Positions 52,969 through 64,000 of a stretch of 64,000 nt of DNA are shown one piece after another. Source of the DNA: Mesorhizobium sp. WSM3859 (GTDB taxonomy: Bacteria > Pseudomonadota > Alphaproteobacteria > Rhizobiales > Rhizobiaceae). The stretch spans positions 520,553 through 584,552 of the forward strand of contig NZ_NSGG01000001.1 in the NCBI RefSeq assembly GCF_002295065.1. The letters run 5' to 3'. Within the stretch, counting starts at the first letter, position 1. Each line of letters opens with the position of its first letter. A model generated the notes under the pieces. The model was not told the origin of the DNA, searched no databases, and worked only from the letters and a program-made list of their open reading frames with translations. The position numbers and the translations under genes were made by a program.

Positions 52969-54813
52969 ATGTTCCAGACCTTTGATTCCGTTGGTGATCC
53001 GGCTGTCGGCAAGCCGCGCGTGGCCCTGCTGCGGCAGTGGTTGGCCGACAATGGCTTGGATGGCTTCATCGTTCCCCGCGCGGATGAGCACCAGGGCGAA
53101 TATGTCGCCGACCGCTCGGCGCGGCTGAAATGGCTGACCGGCTTTTCCGGTTCGGCCGGCGTCGCGATCGTGCTGCGCGACCGCGCCTTCATCTTCGTCG
53201 ACGGCCGCTACACGCTGCAGGTCCGAAACGAGGTCGACCTTTCGATCTTCACCGTCGAAAGCCTCATCGACAATCCGCCGCCGAGCTGGATCAAGGACAA
53301 TCTCGGCAAGGGCGCGAGGCTCGGCTTCGACCCCTGGCTGCATACGATCGGCGAGGTCAGGGCGCTGAAGGCATCGGCCGAGCAATCCGGCGCGACCTTG
53401 GTGCCGCTCGACAGAAACCCCATCGACATCATCTGGAAAGACCAGCCCGAGCCGCCGCGCGCGCCGGTGGAGTTGCAAGAGCTCAATTTTGCCGGTGAGC
53501 TCGCCAAGGACAAGCTTGTGCGGCTGGCAAGCGCCATCCAGAAGGACGGCGCCACCCATGCGGTGCTGACCGACCCCTCTTCCATCGCCTGGAGCTTCAA
53601 CATCCGTGGCGCCGACGTGCCGCATACGCCCCTGGCGCTCGGCTTTGCCATCCTCGCCGCCGACGGCAAGCATCAGCTGTTCATGGACCAGCGCAAATTC
53701 CCGCGCCAGGTCGCGGCCTATCTCACCCAGCTTGCCGATCCGCATGATCCGGACGAGTTCGAAGCGGCGATCGTCGATCTGGCAAAGGGCGGAGCCAAAA
53801 TTGCGCTCGATCCGGTGCTGGCAGCGGACAAGCTGAGAATGCTGACCGAGGACAATGGCGGTACGGTCGTGCTGGCCGCCGATCCGGCCCGCATCCCACG
53901 TGCGACGAAAAACCAGGCCGAGATCGCCGGCAGCCGCGCCGCGCATCGCCGTGATGGCGCGGCGATCGCCAAGCTGCTTTGCTGGCTCGACCGCCAAGAG
54001 CCGGGCTCGCTGGACGAAATCGCCGTCGTCTCCAAGCTGGAGGAAGTGCGCCGCCAGACCGGCGAGGAAACGCAGATGCCGCTGCGCGACGTCTCCTTCG
54101 ACACGATTTCCGGCGCCGGCCCGAACGGCGCCATCATGCACTATCGCGTCTCACGCGCCACCAGCCGCAAATTGGAAAGCGGCGAGCTGTTCCTGCTCGA
54201 TTCCGGCGGCCAGTATCAGGACGGCACCACCGACATCACCCGCACCGTTCCGATCGGTGAGCCCACCGAGGAGATGCGCGAGCGCTTCACCCTCGTGCTG
54301 AAGGGCATGATCGGCATCTCGTCGCTGCGTTTCCCCGCCGGCACGCGCGGCTCGGAAATCGACGCGATTGCCCGCGTGGCACTGTGGAAGTGTGGTTGCG
54401 ACTTCGCCCATGGCACCGGCCACGGCGTCGGCTCCTACCTTGCCGTGCATGAAGGCCCGCAGCGTATCGCCCGCACCGGCACTGAAAAGCTGCTTGCCGG
54501 CATGATGCTGTCCAACGAGCCGGGCTACTACAAGGAAGGCGCCTACGGCATCCGCATCGAGAACCTGATCCTGGTGACGCCGGCGGAACAGATCGAAGGC
54601 GGCGACATCGCAATGCACGGCTTCGAGACGCTGACATTGGCGCCGATCGACAAGCGCCTCATCCGCACCGATCTTCTGACGCGCGATGAGTTGCACTGGC
54701 TCGACCAATATCATGCATGGGTGCTGTCCGAGATCGGCCCGATGGTCGATGGCGAGACGCTGGCCTGGCTGGAGAAGGCGACCGCGCCGCTGCCGCACGA
54801 CGCGAAGATTTGA
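52969..54813 (+). CDS. Aminopeptidase P family protein (Xaa-Pro aminopeptidase)
   Basis: Removes an N-terminal residue before Pro. 614 aa in the three-domain layout of eukaryote-like aminopeptidase P: two creatinase-like N-terminal domains and a pita-bread C-terminal domain. Metal ligands are visible: Asp in LLDSGGQYQDGTTDITR, His in FAHGTGHGVGSYL, Glu in SNEPGYYKEG and Glu in IRIENL. ATG follows GAGGAGAGG. No close operon partner. Confidence 0.93.
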   Translation: MFQTFDSVGDPAVGKPRVALLRQWLADNGLDGFIVPRADEHQGEYVADRSARLKWLTGFSGSAGVAIVLRDRAFIFVDGRYTLQVRNEVDLSIFTVESLIDNPPPSWIKDNLGKGARLGFDPWLHTIGEVRALKASAEQSGATLVPLDRNPIDIIWKDQPEPPRAPVELQELNFAGELAKDKLVRLASAIQKDGATHAVLTDPSSIAWSFNIRGADVPHTPLALGFAILAADGKHQLFMDQRKFPRQVAAYLTQLADPHDPDEFEAAIVDLAKGGAKIALDPVLAADKLRMLTEDNGGTVVLAADPARIPRATKNQAEIAGSRAAHRRDGAAIAKLLCWLDRQEPGSLDEIAVVSKLEEVRRQTGEETQMPLRDVSFDTISGAGPNGAIMHYRVSRATSRKLESGELFLLDSGGQYQDGTTDITRTVPIGEPTEEMRERFTLVLKGMIGISSLRFPAGTRGSEIDAIARVALWKCGCDFAHGTGHGVGSYLAVHEGPQRIARTGTEKLLAGMMLSNEPGYYKEGAYGIRIENLILVTPAEQIEGGDIAMHGFETLTLAPIDKRLIRTDLLTRDELHWLDQYHAWVLSEIGPMVDGETLAWLEKATAPLPHDAKI

Positions 54814-54857
54814 TCCTTCGATAGGTCGGCGCTGCCCCTCATTGCTCTGCCGGGCAT

Positions 54858-54979
54858 TTCTCCCCGTATAGTGACGGGGAGAAAAATGCTCCCGCTGGCG
54901 GTTTCGCAAACTACCAGCATCGCGGAATGGGCGCCGGCGTTGCGGCCAGCCCCTTCTCCCGGTCACTATACGGGGAGAA
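54858..54979. repeat. Long inverted repeat downstream of the aminopeptidase gene
   Basis: TTCTCCCCGTATAGTGACGG at 54858 matches the reverse complement of the right arm at 54954-54979 over 26 bases with one mismatch. A 70-base centre lies between. Related in wording (TCTCCCC, GGATGAGGGG) to the element at 42351 but with a different arm sequence. Confidence 0.9.
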
Positions 54980-55030
54980 GGTGCCGGCAGGCGGATGAGG
55001 GGCGGCGCCGGCGATTCAGGATGAAATGGG

Positions 55031-55327
55031 CTACCCCACGAACTGCCGCGCTAGGATCAGCACCGCCGCGCCTGCCAAAAACATCGACATCAACCCGCCG
55101 CGCAGCGAGACCAAAGCGGTGACCACCAGCGCCGCCCATTCGGCGGGCCCGGCGCCAAGAACCGCCGGCGCGACCAGCGTCGTCAGCACCGCGGCCGGCA
55201 CGGCGTTCAGCCCAGCCTCGACGCGCGGGTGGATATTCTCGAAGCGCGAGATGACGAGGTGGCCGCCGACCCGGGTCAGATAGGTGGCGATCGCGCCGGC
55301 GAGGATGATCCAGAAGGTCGTGCTCAT
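55031..55327 (-). CDS. azlD: AzlD, branched-chain amino acid export subunit
   Basis: A 98-residue protein with about three helices: FWIILAGAIATYLTRVGGHLVISRFENIHPRVEAGLNAVPAAVLTTLVAP. Partner of AzlC in amino-acid efflux. ATG 55327 overlaps the azlC stop by four bases (ATGA). Confidence 0.92.
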   Translation of the reverse strand: MSTTFWIILAGAIATYLTRVGGHLVISRFENIHPRVEAGLNAVPAAVLTTLVAPAVLGAGPAEWAALVVTALVSLRGGLMSMFLAGAAVLILARQFVG

Positions 55328-56052
55328 GGCCGCTCCCCTATTCCGCTGTGATGCGGCGGCAGGACCACGGCCAGCAGCACGCCGGCGATCGCGCCGATCG
55401 AGACGTGCCAGGGAGACCCGACCGTCTTATAGGCGATGATCGATGCGGCCGCGCTTGCGGCGACGACGGGCAGCCAGAGCGGCCGCTTGCGGAAACCGAG
55501 GACAAGGCCGAGGAAGTAGATCGGCAGCAGGAAATCGATGCCCAGCGCGTGGGTATCGGGAATGAGCTTGCCGAACACCGCGCCCAACCCGCTTTCGATG
55601 ACCCAGAACAGGTAGACCGGCAGGCCAAGCCCAAGATACCAGACGAACCCGACCGGCTTGCCCGACACGGCCCTCGCCTCCGCCACGGCAAATTGCGGGT
55701 CGGTCAGGATGAAGTAGCCCAACGCCTGCTGCAGCAGTGGCCAATGCGCGATGCGCCGGCCGATGCCGGCCGAATAGAGCACGTGGCGAAAATTCACCGC
55801 GAAGATCGACAGCACGATCAGCCATGGCGCGACATGCTGGCCGAACAATTCGATGCCGACCATCTGGCTGGCGCCGCCATAGATCATCGCGCTCATCAGA
55901 AAGGCTTCGAGGACGGAGAAACCATTGTCGACGGCCAACGCGCCGAACAGCACCGCGAACGGCGCCGAGGCGACGACGACCGGCATCGACAGCCGCACGC
56001 CATCCCAGAAATCGCTGGCGGGCCTGCCCTCAGAGATTGCTTCCGCCGTCAT
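55324..56052 (-). CDS. azlC: AzlC, branched-chain amino acid permease subunit
   Basis: A 242-residue membrane protein: FWDGVRLSMPVVVASAPFAVLFGALAVDNGFSVLEAFLMSAMIYGGASQM and NFRHVLYSAGIGRRI are AzlC hallmarks. Larger subunit of the AzlCD exporter. The two-hairpin repeat element ends 13 bases before its start and so lies within the mRNA leader. Confidence 0.94.
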   Translation of the reverse strand: MTAEAISEGRPASDFWDGVRLSMPVVVASAPFAVLFGALAVDNGFSVLEAFLMSAMIYGGASQMVGIELFGQHVAPWLIVLSIFAVNFRHVLYSAGIGRRIAHWPLLQQALGYFILTDPQFAVAEARAVSGKPVGFVWYLGLGLPVYLFWVIESGLGAVFGKLIPDTHALGIDFLLPIYFLGLVLGFRKRPLWLPVVAASAAASIIAYKTVGSPWHVSIGAIAGVLLAVVLPPHHSGIGERP

Positions 56053-56064
56053 CAGCCGCTCCTA

Positions 56065-56162
56065 ATGCATGTCGCCCAGAAATGCCCAGAGGTTCTGGGA
56101 CAACATGCATGAAAACAAAGACTTGAAGCGCGCCGCCCGAATCCGTTCCAGCGCGACGCGCC
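56065..56162 (-). repeat. Leader-type repeat with two hairpins (azlC)
   Basis: First hairpin ATGCATGT...ACATGCAT with inner CCCAGAA/TTCTGGG; second AGCGCGCCGCC with GCGACGCGCC. The first inner stem differs from the 28858 copy by a paired change (A-T to G-C), so pairing is kept. Confidence 0.85.
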
Positions 56163-56239
56163 TCAAGTACGGCCTGATGTAGGGAGCGTCGCCGTCAATG
56201 TCACACCAATTCGCTTGACCCGACGATCAGCGGAACTGA

Positions 56240-56928
56240 TCACTTTACGGCCGTCCCCTGGATCGCCTTGCCCCAGTCGAGCAGCGGCCTGGCGCCAAGC
56301 GTGAAGTCGACGAGATCGTCGACCAGCGCCGGCGAATGGATCGTCGCCGGATCGATGTCGTGCCGGACCACGAAATGCCGGCTCCGTACCGCCTGGGCGA
56401 GATCCTCGTCGGCGACGTCCTCGAAACCGCGCGGCGCGCGCTTCAGGCGGTCCTCCGCATCGAGCTCCAGACCTGCCTTCTTGAGCGACGAAACCATGGC
56501 GCGGAACGTGGCCGGCTTGGTCACGATCGCCTTGCGCATCGCCTGCAGCAGCTCCGGCGCCGGTTGCCACCAGGCGACGCCGGCGAAGCAACGCTCCAGC
56601 CCGATATGCACATAGAAGACGCCTTGTGACATCTTGCTGCCGTCCGGCGACAGGATCGCCGACAGATGCCGGTTGTAGGGCCGCTTGTCCTTGGCGAAGC
56701 GCACGTCGCGATTGATGCGGAACAGCGATTTCTTGCGGTCGCCGCGCAAGCCGAGCTTGGCCGCCTCGAAGCGCTCGCTGAGCGTCTCGACGAGATCGCA
56801 AAACGGTCCATGCAGCTCGCTGTCGAAGAGGTCGCGGTTCTCCTGGAACCATTCCCGGCTCTGGTGGAAATCGAGCGCCTTCAGGAACGGGATGGCCTTC
56901 AGCCCGAACCCCTTGAACGCGCCGGCCA

Positions 56929-56929
<1 letters not shown>
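56240..56929 (-). CDS. DUF2461 family protein
   Basis: A 229-residue soluble protein: FKGFGLKAIPFLKALDFHQSREWFQENRDLFDSEL, then SLFRINRDVRFAKDKRPYNRHLSAIL and GVFYVHIGLERCFAGVAWWQP, the DUF2461 (TIGR02453-like) pattern. Function unknown. Its ATG shares its A with the ligA stop (TGATG), so it follows ligA in one transcript. Confidence 0.9.
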
Positions 56930-59166
<2,237 letters not shown>

Positions 59167-59277
59167 CTATAAATCAGGATTCGCTGGCATGAAGTCGCCT
59201 TGCGCAAAAATCATTCCCGAACAGCAGGATGCAGCCATCTGCTGACTCAGCTTGCAAGGCCGGAGAATCAAACTCCA

Positions 59278-59368
59278 AGGATGTGTTGAGATTCAGGTCA
59301 GGCCGAGCACCGGAAGCGCAGGAAACCGCCGTTCGCAGACCGGCCTCACCTGAATATCAGCACATCCT
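59278..59368 (-). repeat. Stop-abutting palindromic element, mid-length copy (recN)
   Basis: Outer arms AGGATGTG and CACATCCT are perfectly complementary, then inner TTGAGATTCAGGT and ACCTGAATATCA. Read on the minus strand it starts inside the recN stop: TAG overlaps AGG. About 53 bases of the 13026 copy, around GTACTTGAAGTAC, are missing. Confidence 0.9.
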
Positions 59369-61040
59369 AAGCGGCGGCCGTATTCTCGCGCAGCAACCTC
59401 TCCGCAGCGGCGCGCGCCTCGTCGGTGATGACGGCGCCCGCCAGCATGCGCGCGATCTCCTCCTGACGCGCCGCGCGGTCCATTTCGGCGATGCCGGTGG
59501 CGACACGGTCCTTGCCGCCGGATTTGGAGATCAGGAAATGCGTAGCCGCCCGCGCGGCCACCTGCGGCGCATGCGTGACCGAAAGCACCTGCACGCGCTT
59601 CGACAGCCGCGCCAGCCGCTGGCCGATGGCGTCGGCCACCGCGCCGCCGACGCCGGTGTCGATTTCGTCGAAGACCAGGGTGGGCGCCGACCCGCGATCG
59701 GCCAGCGCCACTTTCAGCGCCAAAAGAAACCGCGAGAGCTCGCCGCCGGAGGCGACCTTCATCATCGGCCCCGGCCTGGTGCCCGGATTGGTGCGCACCC
59801 AGAATTCGACCTGGTCGACGCCTTCTTCCATGCGGCTTTCGGCATCGCTTCCGATCTCGACGATGAACTCGGCCCGCTCGAGCTTCAGCGCCGGCAGCTC
59901 CGCCATCACCGCCTTGGTCAGGCCCGACGCCGCCGCCTGGCGCAGCGAGGAAAGCTGCGCCGCGGAAATATCGTAGGCCTCGCGCCCCGCGGCGGCCTGC
60001 TTTTCCAGCGCATGCAACCGCTCCTCGCCAGCATCGAGATCAGCAAGGTCGGCCACCATCGTGTCGCGCAGTTGCGCCAGGTCGTCCACCGCGACATTGT
60101 GCTTGCGCGAGGCCGCGCGCAGCGCAAACAGCCGCTCCTCCGCCTTGTCCAGGCGCTGCGGGTCATATTCGGTGGCGCGAAGCGCGGCTTCCACGCCGGA
60201 CTGCGCCGCATCGAGCGAGATCATCGCCTCGTCCAGCGATTTCACCACATCGTCGAGCAGGCCCGGCGCCTCGCCCGACTTGCGCTGCAGCCGGCGCAAC
60301 AGGCTGGCGAGTTGCGGCAGGGGCGAGGACGGTCCCGACAGCACATCCTGCGCGTCATGGATTTCGGCGGCGATCTTTTCCACCCGCATCATCTGCGCGC
60401 GCAGTTCCGCAAGCTCCGTCTCCTCGCCCGGCTGCGGATCGAGCTTGGCAAGCTCGGTGACGGAAGCGCGCAGATAATCGGCCTCGCGCGCCGCCGCCTC
60501 GACCTTGGCGCGATGCCGGGAAAGCTCGTGCTCGCAGTTTTGCCAGTAGCGCCAGGCTTCGCCCGTGCCGCGCACGGCGCCCAGATGGCCGCCGAAACTG
60601 TCCAGCAGTTCGCGATGCGCGCCAGGGTCGACCAGCGCGCGCTCGTCATGCTGGCCATGAATCTCGACCAATGCGCGGCCGACATCGCGCATCAGCGTGA
60701 CGCTGGAGGGCTGGTCGTTGACAAAGACGCGGGTGCGGCCGTCGGCCGTCTGCACGCGGCGCAGGATGATGTCGCCGTCATCCTCGATGTCGTTTTCGGC
60801 AAGCAGCGCGCGCGCCGGATGGTTGCGCGGCACGTCGAACACCGCGATGACCTGGCCCTGCGCCGCGCCATGGCGCACGAGCGAGGCGTCGCCGCGCGCG
60901 CCGAGCGCCAGCGACAAGGCATCGAGCAGGATGGATTTGCCGGCGCCGGTTTCGCCGGTCAGCACAGAAAGCCCGGGCAGGAAGTCGATGTCCAGCTTCT
61001 CGATCAGGACGATATCGCGGATCGACAGTCTGGACAGCAT
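59367..61040 (-). CDS. recN: DNA repair protein RecN
   Basis: SMC-like ATPase for double-strand break repair. 557 aa. Walker A TGETGAGKSILLDAL near the N-terminus, long coiled coils in the middle, signature ASGGELSRFLLALK and Walker B LVFDEIDTGVGG. ATG 61040 starts the conserved MLSRLSIRDIVLIEKLDIDF. The stop codon lies in the palindromic element. Confidence 0.96.
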   Translation of the reverse strand: MLSRLSIRDIVLIEKLDIDFLPGLSVLTGETGAGKSILLDALSLALGARGDASLVRHGAAQGQVIAVFDVPRNHPARALLAENDIEDDGDIILRRVQTADGRTRVFVNDQPSSVTLMRDVGRALVEIHGQHDERALVDPGAHRELLDSFGGHLGAVRGTGEAWRYWQNCEHELSRHRAKVEAAAREADYLRASVTELAKLDPQPGEETELAELRAQMMRVEKIAAEIHDAQDVLSGPSSPLPQLASLLRRLQRKSGEAPGLLDDVVKSLDEAMISLDAAQSGVEAALRATEYDPQRLDKAEERLFALRAASRKHNVAVDDLAQLRDTMVADLADLDAGEERLHALEKQAAAGREAYDISAAQLSSLRQAAASGLTKAVMAELPALKLERAEFIVEIGSDAESRMEEGVDQVEFWVRTNPGTRPGPMMKVASGGELSRFLLALKVALADRGSAPTLVFDEIDTGVGGAVADAIGQRLARLSKRVQVLSVTHAPQVAARAATHFLISKSGGKDRVATGIAEMDRAARQEEIARMLAGAVITDEARAAAERLLRENTAAA

Positions 61041-61048
61041 CGCAAGCT

Positions 61049-61918
61049 TCAGGCGCCGGTGATCATCTTCCCAGCCTTGGAGATCCACGATCCGGCATTC
61101 TCGCGCGGCTCAAGCCCGTTGCTCTGCAGGAGCTTGTAGGAATCCTTGTACCACTGGCTGTCCGGATAGTTGGTGCCGAGCACCGCCGCGGCCGTCTGCG
61201 CTTCCGAGGTCAGGCCCATCGCATAATAGGATTCGGTCAGGCGCGCGAGCGCCTCCTCGACATGGCGGGTGTTGGAATAGGTTTCGACCACCGTGCGGAA
61301 GCGCTTCACGGCGGCGATGTATTCGCGGCGCTCGAGATAGTAGCGGCCGACCTGCATCTCCTTGCCGGCAAGCTGGTCGTTGGCAAAGCGGATCTTGTCC
61401 TTGGCGTCGGTGACATATTCGGAGTCCGGCCAACGCGTCACCAGATCCTGCATGGTCTGGATGGTCTGGCGCGCTTCCTTCTGGTCCTGGGTGACATCCT
61501 TGATCTGCCGGTAGTAGCTCAAGCCGATGATATATTGGGCGTAGGGCGCGTCATCGGTCGTCGGATAAAGCGTCAGATAACGCTTCGCGGTGCCGATCGC
61601 CTCATCGTATTTGCCGGCGCGATAATCGGCGAAAGCGCCCATCACCATCGATTTGCGGGCGAATTCCGAATAGGGATGCTGGCGGTCGACGGCATCGAAT
61701 TTCTTGCTCGCCTCGTCGAGGCGGCCGGCATTCATGTTGGCCAGGCCCTGGTTGTAGAGGACGTCGGCCGGCTCGGTCTGATCGACATAGGTCGCCAGGT
61801 TGACGTCCTTCTCCGAGGACATGCAGGCCGACAGAACGAGCGCGGGAGCAACCACCGACAGCGCCAGCAAAACACCCCGACGCGGCGCTACCGATTGACC
61901 AACTCGCGAAAAAAACAT
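61049..61918 (-). CDS. bamD: Outer membrane assembly lipoprotein BamD
   Basis: Essential part of the BAM complex that inserts outer membrane proteins. Signal with lipobox LSAC (Cys about residue 32), then TPR repeats from [40 protein letters not shown]. 289 aa. ATG 61918 was preferred since it gives a normal lipoprotein signal; 61966 is open upstream. recN follows it after 8 bases. Confidence 0.94.
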   Translation of the reverse strand: MFFSRVGQSVAPRRGVLLALSVVAPALVLSACMSSEKDVNLATYVDQTEPADVLYNQGLANMNAGRLDEASKKFDAVDRQHPYSEFARKSMVMGAFADYRAGKYDEAIGTAKRYLTLYPTTDDAPYAQYIIGLSYYRQIKDVTQDQKEARQTIQTMQDLVTRWPDSEYVTDAKDKIRFANDQLAGKEMQVGRYYLERREYIAAVKRFRTVVETYSNTRHVEEALARLTESYYAMGLTSEAQTAAAVLGTNYPDSQWYKDSYKLLQSNGLEPRENAGSWISKAGKMITGA

Positions 61919-62118
61919 GTTTGGATTCCGCCCCTTCGGCGTCGTTTCGGTCCGGGCCGAAGCCATAAACCATTATCCCCTTGCCCGGCAACGCTATGTC
62001 CGGCCAATCGCACATTTTTGTGGCGGCCCGGCGCTGCGTCCGAGGTTGTGCAATTTCAGCGATTCGTGATGCAATCGCGCAACACAGCCTCACTACAACG
62101 CCAGAAAACGGTTAAAAA

Positions 62119-63066
62119 TCAGATCACCCAAGGCGCGTAGACCGGCCGGCTGACGGCAATCATCTCTGCAACGCGGCCGCGCTCGCGGCGCCTCGTCTCG
62201 ACGATCTCGAAGGACGAGTGGTCGGAAAGCAGCCTGCGCAACGCGGACGCGTTCATCCGGTGGCCGCCGCGATAGGAACGGAAACAGCCGATGAAGCGCG
62301 CGCCGGCCAGCGCCAGGTCGCCCATCGCATCGAGCGTCTTGTGACGGGCGAACTCGTTGGGATAGCGCAGCCCGCCGACATTGATGACGCGGTTGTCGTC
62401 GCCGATGACCAGCGAGTTTTCCAGCGACGAGCCGAGCGCGTAGCCGGCGGCCCAAAGCCTCTCGACGTCCTTCATGAAGCCGAAGGTGCGGGCACGCGCG
62501 ATGTCGCGGCGGAAGATGTCGGGATTGATGTCGGAGGCGAATTGCTGGCGGCCGATCGCCGGGCTTTCGAAATCGATCTCGACCTCGAACCGCGTGCCGT
62601 CATAGGGACGGAATTCCGCCCAGGATGCGCCGGCTTCCACGCGCACCGGCTTGACGACGCGGATATAGCGGCGCTTCACCGCCAGCGTCTCCATGCCGGC
62701 CTGGTCGAAGGCTTCGATGAACGCCATCGCGCTGCCGTCGAGTATCGGAACTTCCGAACCGTCGATCTCGATGATGAGATTGTCGATGCCGAGGCCGAAC
62801 ACCGTCGCCATCAGGTGCTCGACGGTGCCGATATGCGCGCCGGCCGGATCGCCGAGCATGGTGCAAAGATCGGTGGCGCCGACTTCCGCGACCAGGGCGC
62901 GGAGCTCATGGGTTTCGCCGCCGTTCGAAAGATGGAAGACAATACCCGTATCGGCGTCGGCCGGCAGGAAATGAACGGTGACGGTCTTGCCGCTATGGAC
63001 GCCGATGCCAGCCAGCGTCGCACGCGATTTCACTGTCGTCTGATAGTCGTGCAAGAGTAACCCCAT
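62119..63066 (-). CDS. lpxC: UDP-3-O-acyl-N-acetylglucosamine deacetylase LpxC
   Basis: Committed step of lipid A synthesis. 315 aa. Zinc ligands: His in TVEHLMATVFG, and His and Asp in EFARHKTLDAMGDLALAG; the RARTFGFMKDVE segment and the catalytic His of RGGHRMN are also visible. ATG 63066 starts MGLLLHDYQTTVKSRATLAG, the conserved beginning. Confidence 0.97.
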   Translation of the reverse strand: MGLLLHDYQTTVKSRATLAGIGVHSGKTVTVHFLPADADTGIVFHLSNGGETHELRALVAEVGATDLCTMLGDPAGAHIGTVEHLMATVFGLGIDNLIIEIDGSEVPILDGSAMAFIEAFDQAGMETLAVKRRYIRVVKPVRVEAGASWAEFRPYDGTRFEVEIDFESPAIGRQQFASDINPDIFRRDIARARTFGFMKDVERLWAAGYALGSSLENSLVIGDDNRVINVGGLRYPNEFARHKTLDAMGDLALAGARFIGCFRSYRGGHRMNASALRRLLSDHSSFEIVETRRRERGRVAEMIAVSRPVYAPWVI

Positions 63067-63340
63067 AGCCCCAAATGCCTGCGTCCGCTCATCGGCCTTG
63101 GGTATCTTGCAGCCAGATGAACTGTCTGGCGCTCGCATGGAATGCGGCAAAATAAGCAAGAGCATGCGGCTCTGTGTGATCGGCAGGCAGGGCTACTCCC
63201 CGAATCCCGGCAAACCGACTTTAGTCCGTGGCGAAGATAATGGCCCGCCCTGGAGACTCCAAATCACGGTTTCTTACCCCGTGTAACCACGGGATTGCGT
63301 CAAAAATGGTCGATAAGCCATTGTTTTTCTTGAATTTTAC
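63067..63340. other. Gap between ftsZ and lpxC
   Basis: Leader and presumed promoter region of lpxC. Contains a CACGGTTTCTTACCCCGTGT partial palindrome near 63266. No gene or RNA recognised; the plus-strand frame at 63098 has no homology. Confidence 0.5.
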
Positions 63341-63376
63341 AAAAGCAACAGGCAGACGATTTCTCGTCTGCCTGTT
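63341..63376 (-). terminator. Rho-independent terminator after ftsZ
   Basis: AACAGGCAGACG and CGTCTGCCTGTT form a perfect 12-bp stem with a 6-base loop. On the minus strand it is followed by GCTTTTG. It lies 44 bases past the ftsZ stop. Confidence 0.8.
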
Positions 63377-63419
63377 AACAACCGTTATATATCGTTAACG
63401 ATCGGCGGTACGCCGTCGC

Positions 63420-64000
63420 TCAGTTGGCCTGGCGGCGCAGGAAGGCCGGGATTTCCAGCTGGTCGTCTTCCTGGACCGTGCGGGCCTGCGGCGTCAGCCG
63501 GCCCTGGTCGTCGAGCTGGCCGCGGCGCGGCGCGTAGAGCTGCGGATCCTGGCTGGCGAGGCGGCGCATCTCGGGCGCTGCCTGGCGCAGCTTCGGTTCG
63601 CGCGGCTGCGCCGGCTGGAGCCGGGCCGGCTCTTCCTCGCGGCGGGTCAGGCCGTTGGTCAAGCGCTTGATCAGCCCCATCGGACCGCTGTTCTCATGGT
63701 CCGCGGGGCGGGTCTTGGCTTCGACCTCAGCCCTTACCACCGGCGGAAAATCCTCCACCCGCGGCATGCGCTGCGGCGCGGCGGCCACCGGCTGCGGCAT
63801 CTCGCGCTGCGGCGCGGGCTGCTGCATGACCTGCGGCTGCATCACCGGCTGCGGCTGCGGTTGCGGCTGGGCCGGCGGGGCCTGGAAGATCTTGCTCTGC
63901 GGCCGGAAGTCGTCGACCGGGGCGGGGCGCGGCTGCGCCATCGCGGCTGCGTTTGCCTCGGCAAGCTGGATCGCCTCGGCGACCGGATCGACCGCGCGCG
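63420..64000 (-). CDS. ftsZ: Cell division protein FtsZ, C-terminal part
   Basis: The frame runs off the window edge; 193 C-terminal residues are visible. It starts RAVDPVAEAIQLAEANAAA, then a long Gln/Pro-rich linker (PAQPQPQPQPVMQPQVMQQP) and ends QLEIPAFLRRQAN, the FtsZ tail that binds FtsA and other partners in alphaproteobacteria. The GTPase domain lies outside the window. Confidence 0.93.
   Translation of the reverse strand, partial: RAVDPVAEAIQLAEANAAAMAQPRPAPVDDFRPQSKIFQAPPAQPQPQPQPVMQPQVMQQPAPQREMPQPVAAAPQRMPRVEDFPPVVRAEVEAKTRPADHENSGPMGLIKRLTNGLTRREEEPARLQPAQPREPKLRQAAPEMRRLASQDPQLYAPRRGQLDDQGRLTPQARTVQEDDQLEIPAFLRRQAN

Noticed and set aside
59229..61139. 636-residue plus-strand ORF opposite recN
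   Set aside because: Antisense to RecN and starts within a palindromic repeat.

Overview
The window reads as chromosomal DNA from an alphaproteobacterium of the order Rhizobiales, most probably a Mesorhizobium-like member of the Phyllobacteriaceae. The evidence is the high GC, the circularly permuted two-piece tmRNA gene with tag ANDNYAEARLAA, an alpha-type SspB, the order bamD-lpxC-ftsZ with an FtsZ tail ending in a LEIPAFLRRQ motif, CobF of the aerobic cobalamin route, and several families of short palindromic intergenic repeats typical of rhizobia. The genus is inferred, not tested. No rRNA, tRNA, prophage, insertion sequence or CRISPR array was seen.

Layout. 1-9.5 kb: the end of an unknown membrane protein, miaA and serB (divergent, with overlapping 5' ends), a GNAT acetyltransferase, a DegP-type protease, a DUF2065 protein, hflC-hflK, folA, a DUF4424 protein and cobF. 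9.5-13 kb: molybdate block modA-modB-modC plus a ModE-like regulator with a strong Mo-box-like palindrome, and a divergent molbindin. This block lies between folA and thyA. 13-18.4 kb: thyA, DUF2853, permuted ssrA, a Bcr/CflA exporter with divergent TetR, then sspB, DUF4169 and a ribbon-helix-helix protein. 18.4-29.6 kb: a giant AsmA-family protein, Dyp peroxidase, a frameshifted conserved gene behind an FAD-linked oxidase, a thioesterase, an Lrp/AsnC regulator divergent from an EamA exporter, a dienelactone hydrolase and a DUF2267-like protein. 29.6-34.8 kb: membrane PQQ glucose dehydrogenase and a UvrD helicase with an in-frame insertion.

34.8-36.2 kb is a visibly AT-richer two-gene island: a Panacea (DUF4065) protein followed by an unrecognised 230-residue protein, a candidate toxin-antitoxin type pair. 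36.2-42.3 kb: a sugar ABC operon with TIM-barrel isomerase and Gfo/Idh/MocA oxidoreductase, divergent from a LacI regulator across tandem CGTAAACGTTTACG-type operators. 42.3-52.7 kb: a phytase-like esterase, a MATE exporter, an MFS exporter, a TMEM175-like channel, an SDR, an iron permease-like protein, a hexapeptide acyltransferase, CreA, SCO1/SenC and PrmA. 52.9-64 kb: aminopeptidase P, AzlCD, DUF2461, ligA, recN, bamD, lpxC and the 3' part of ftsZ.

Three groups of repeats stand out. One palindromic element abuts the stop codon of thyA, of the dienelactone hydrolase gene and of recN in the same orientation, and its outer arms covary. A second hairpin family lies in the leaders of several minus-strand genes, again in one orientation and with compensatory stem changes. 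The third is a 7-bp tandem array between cobF and the modE-like gene whose two arms are inverted relative to each other.
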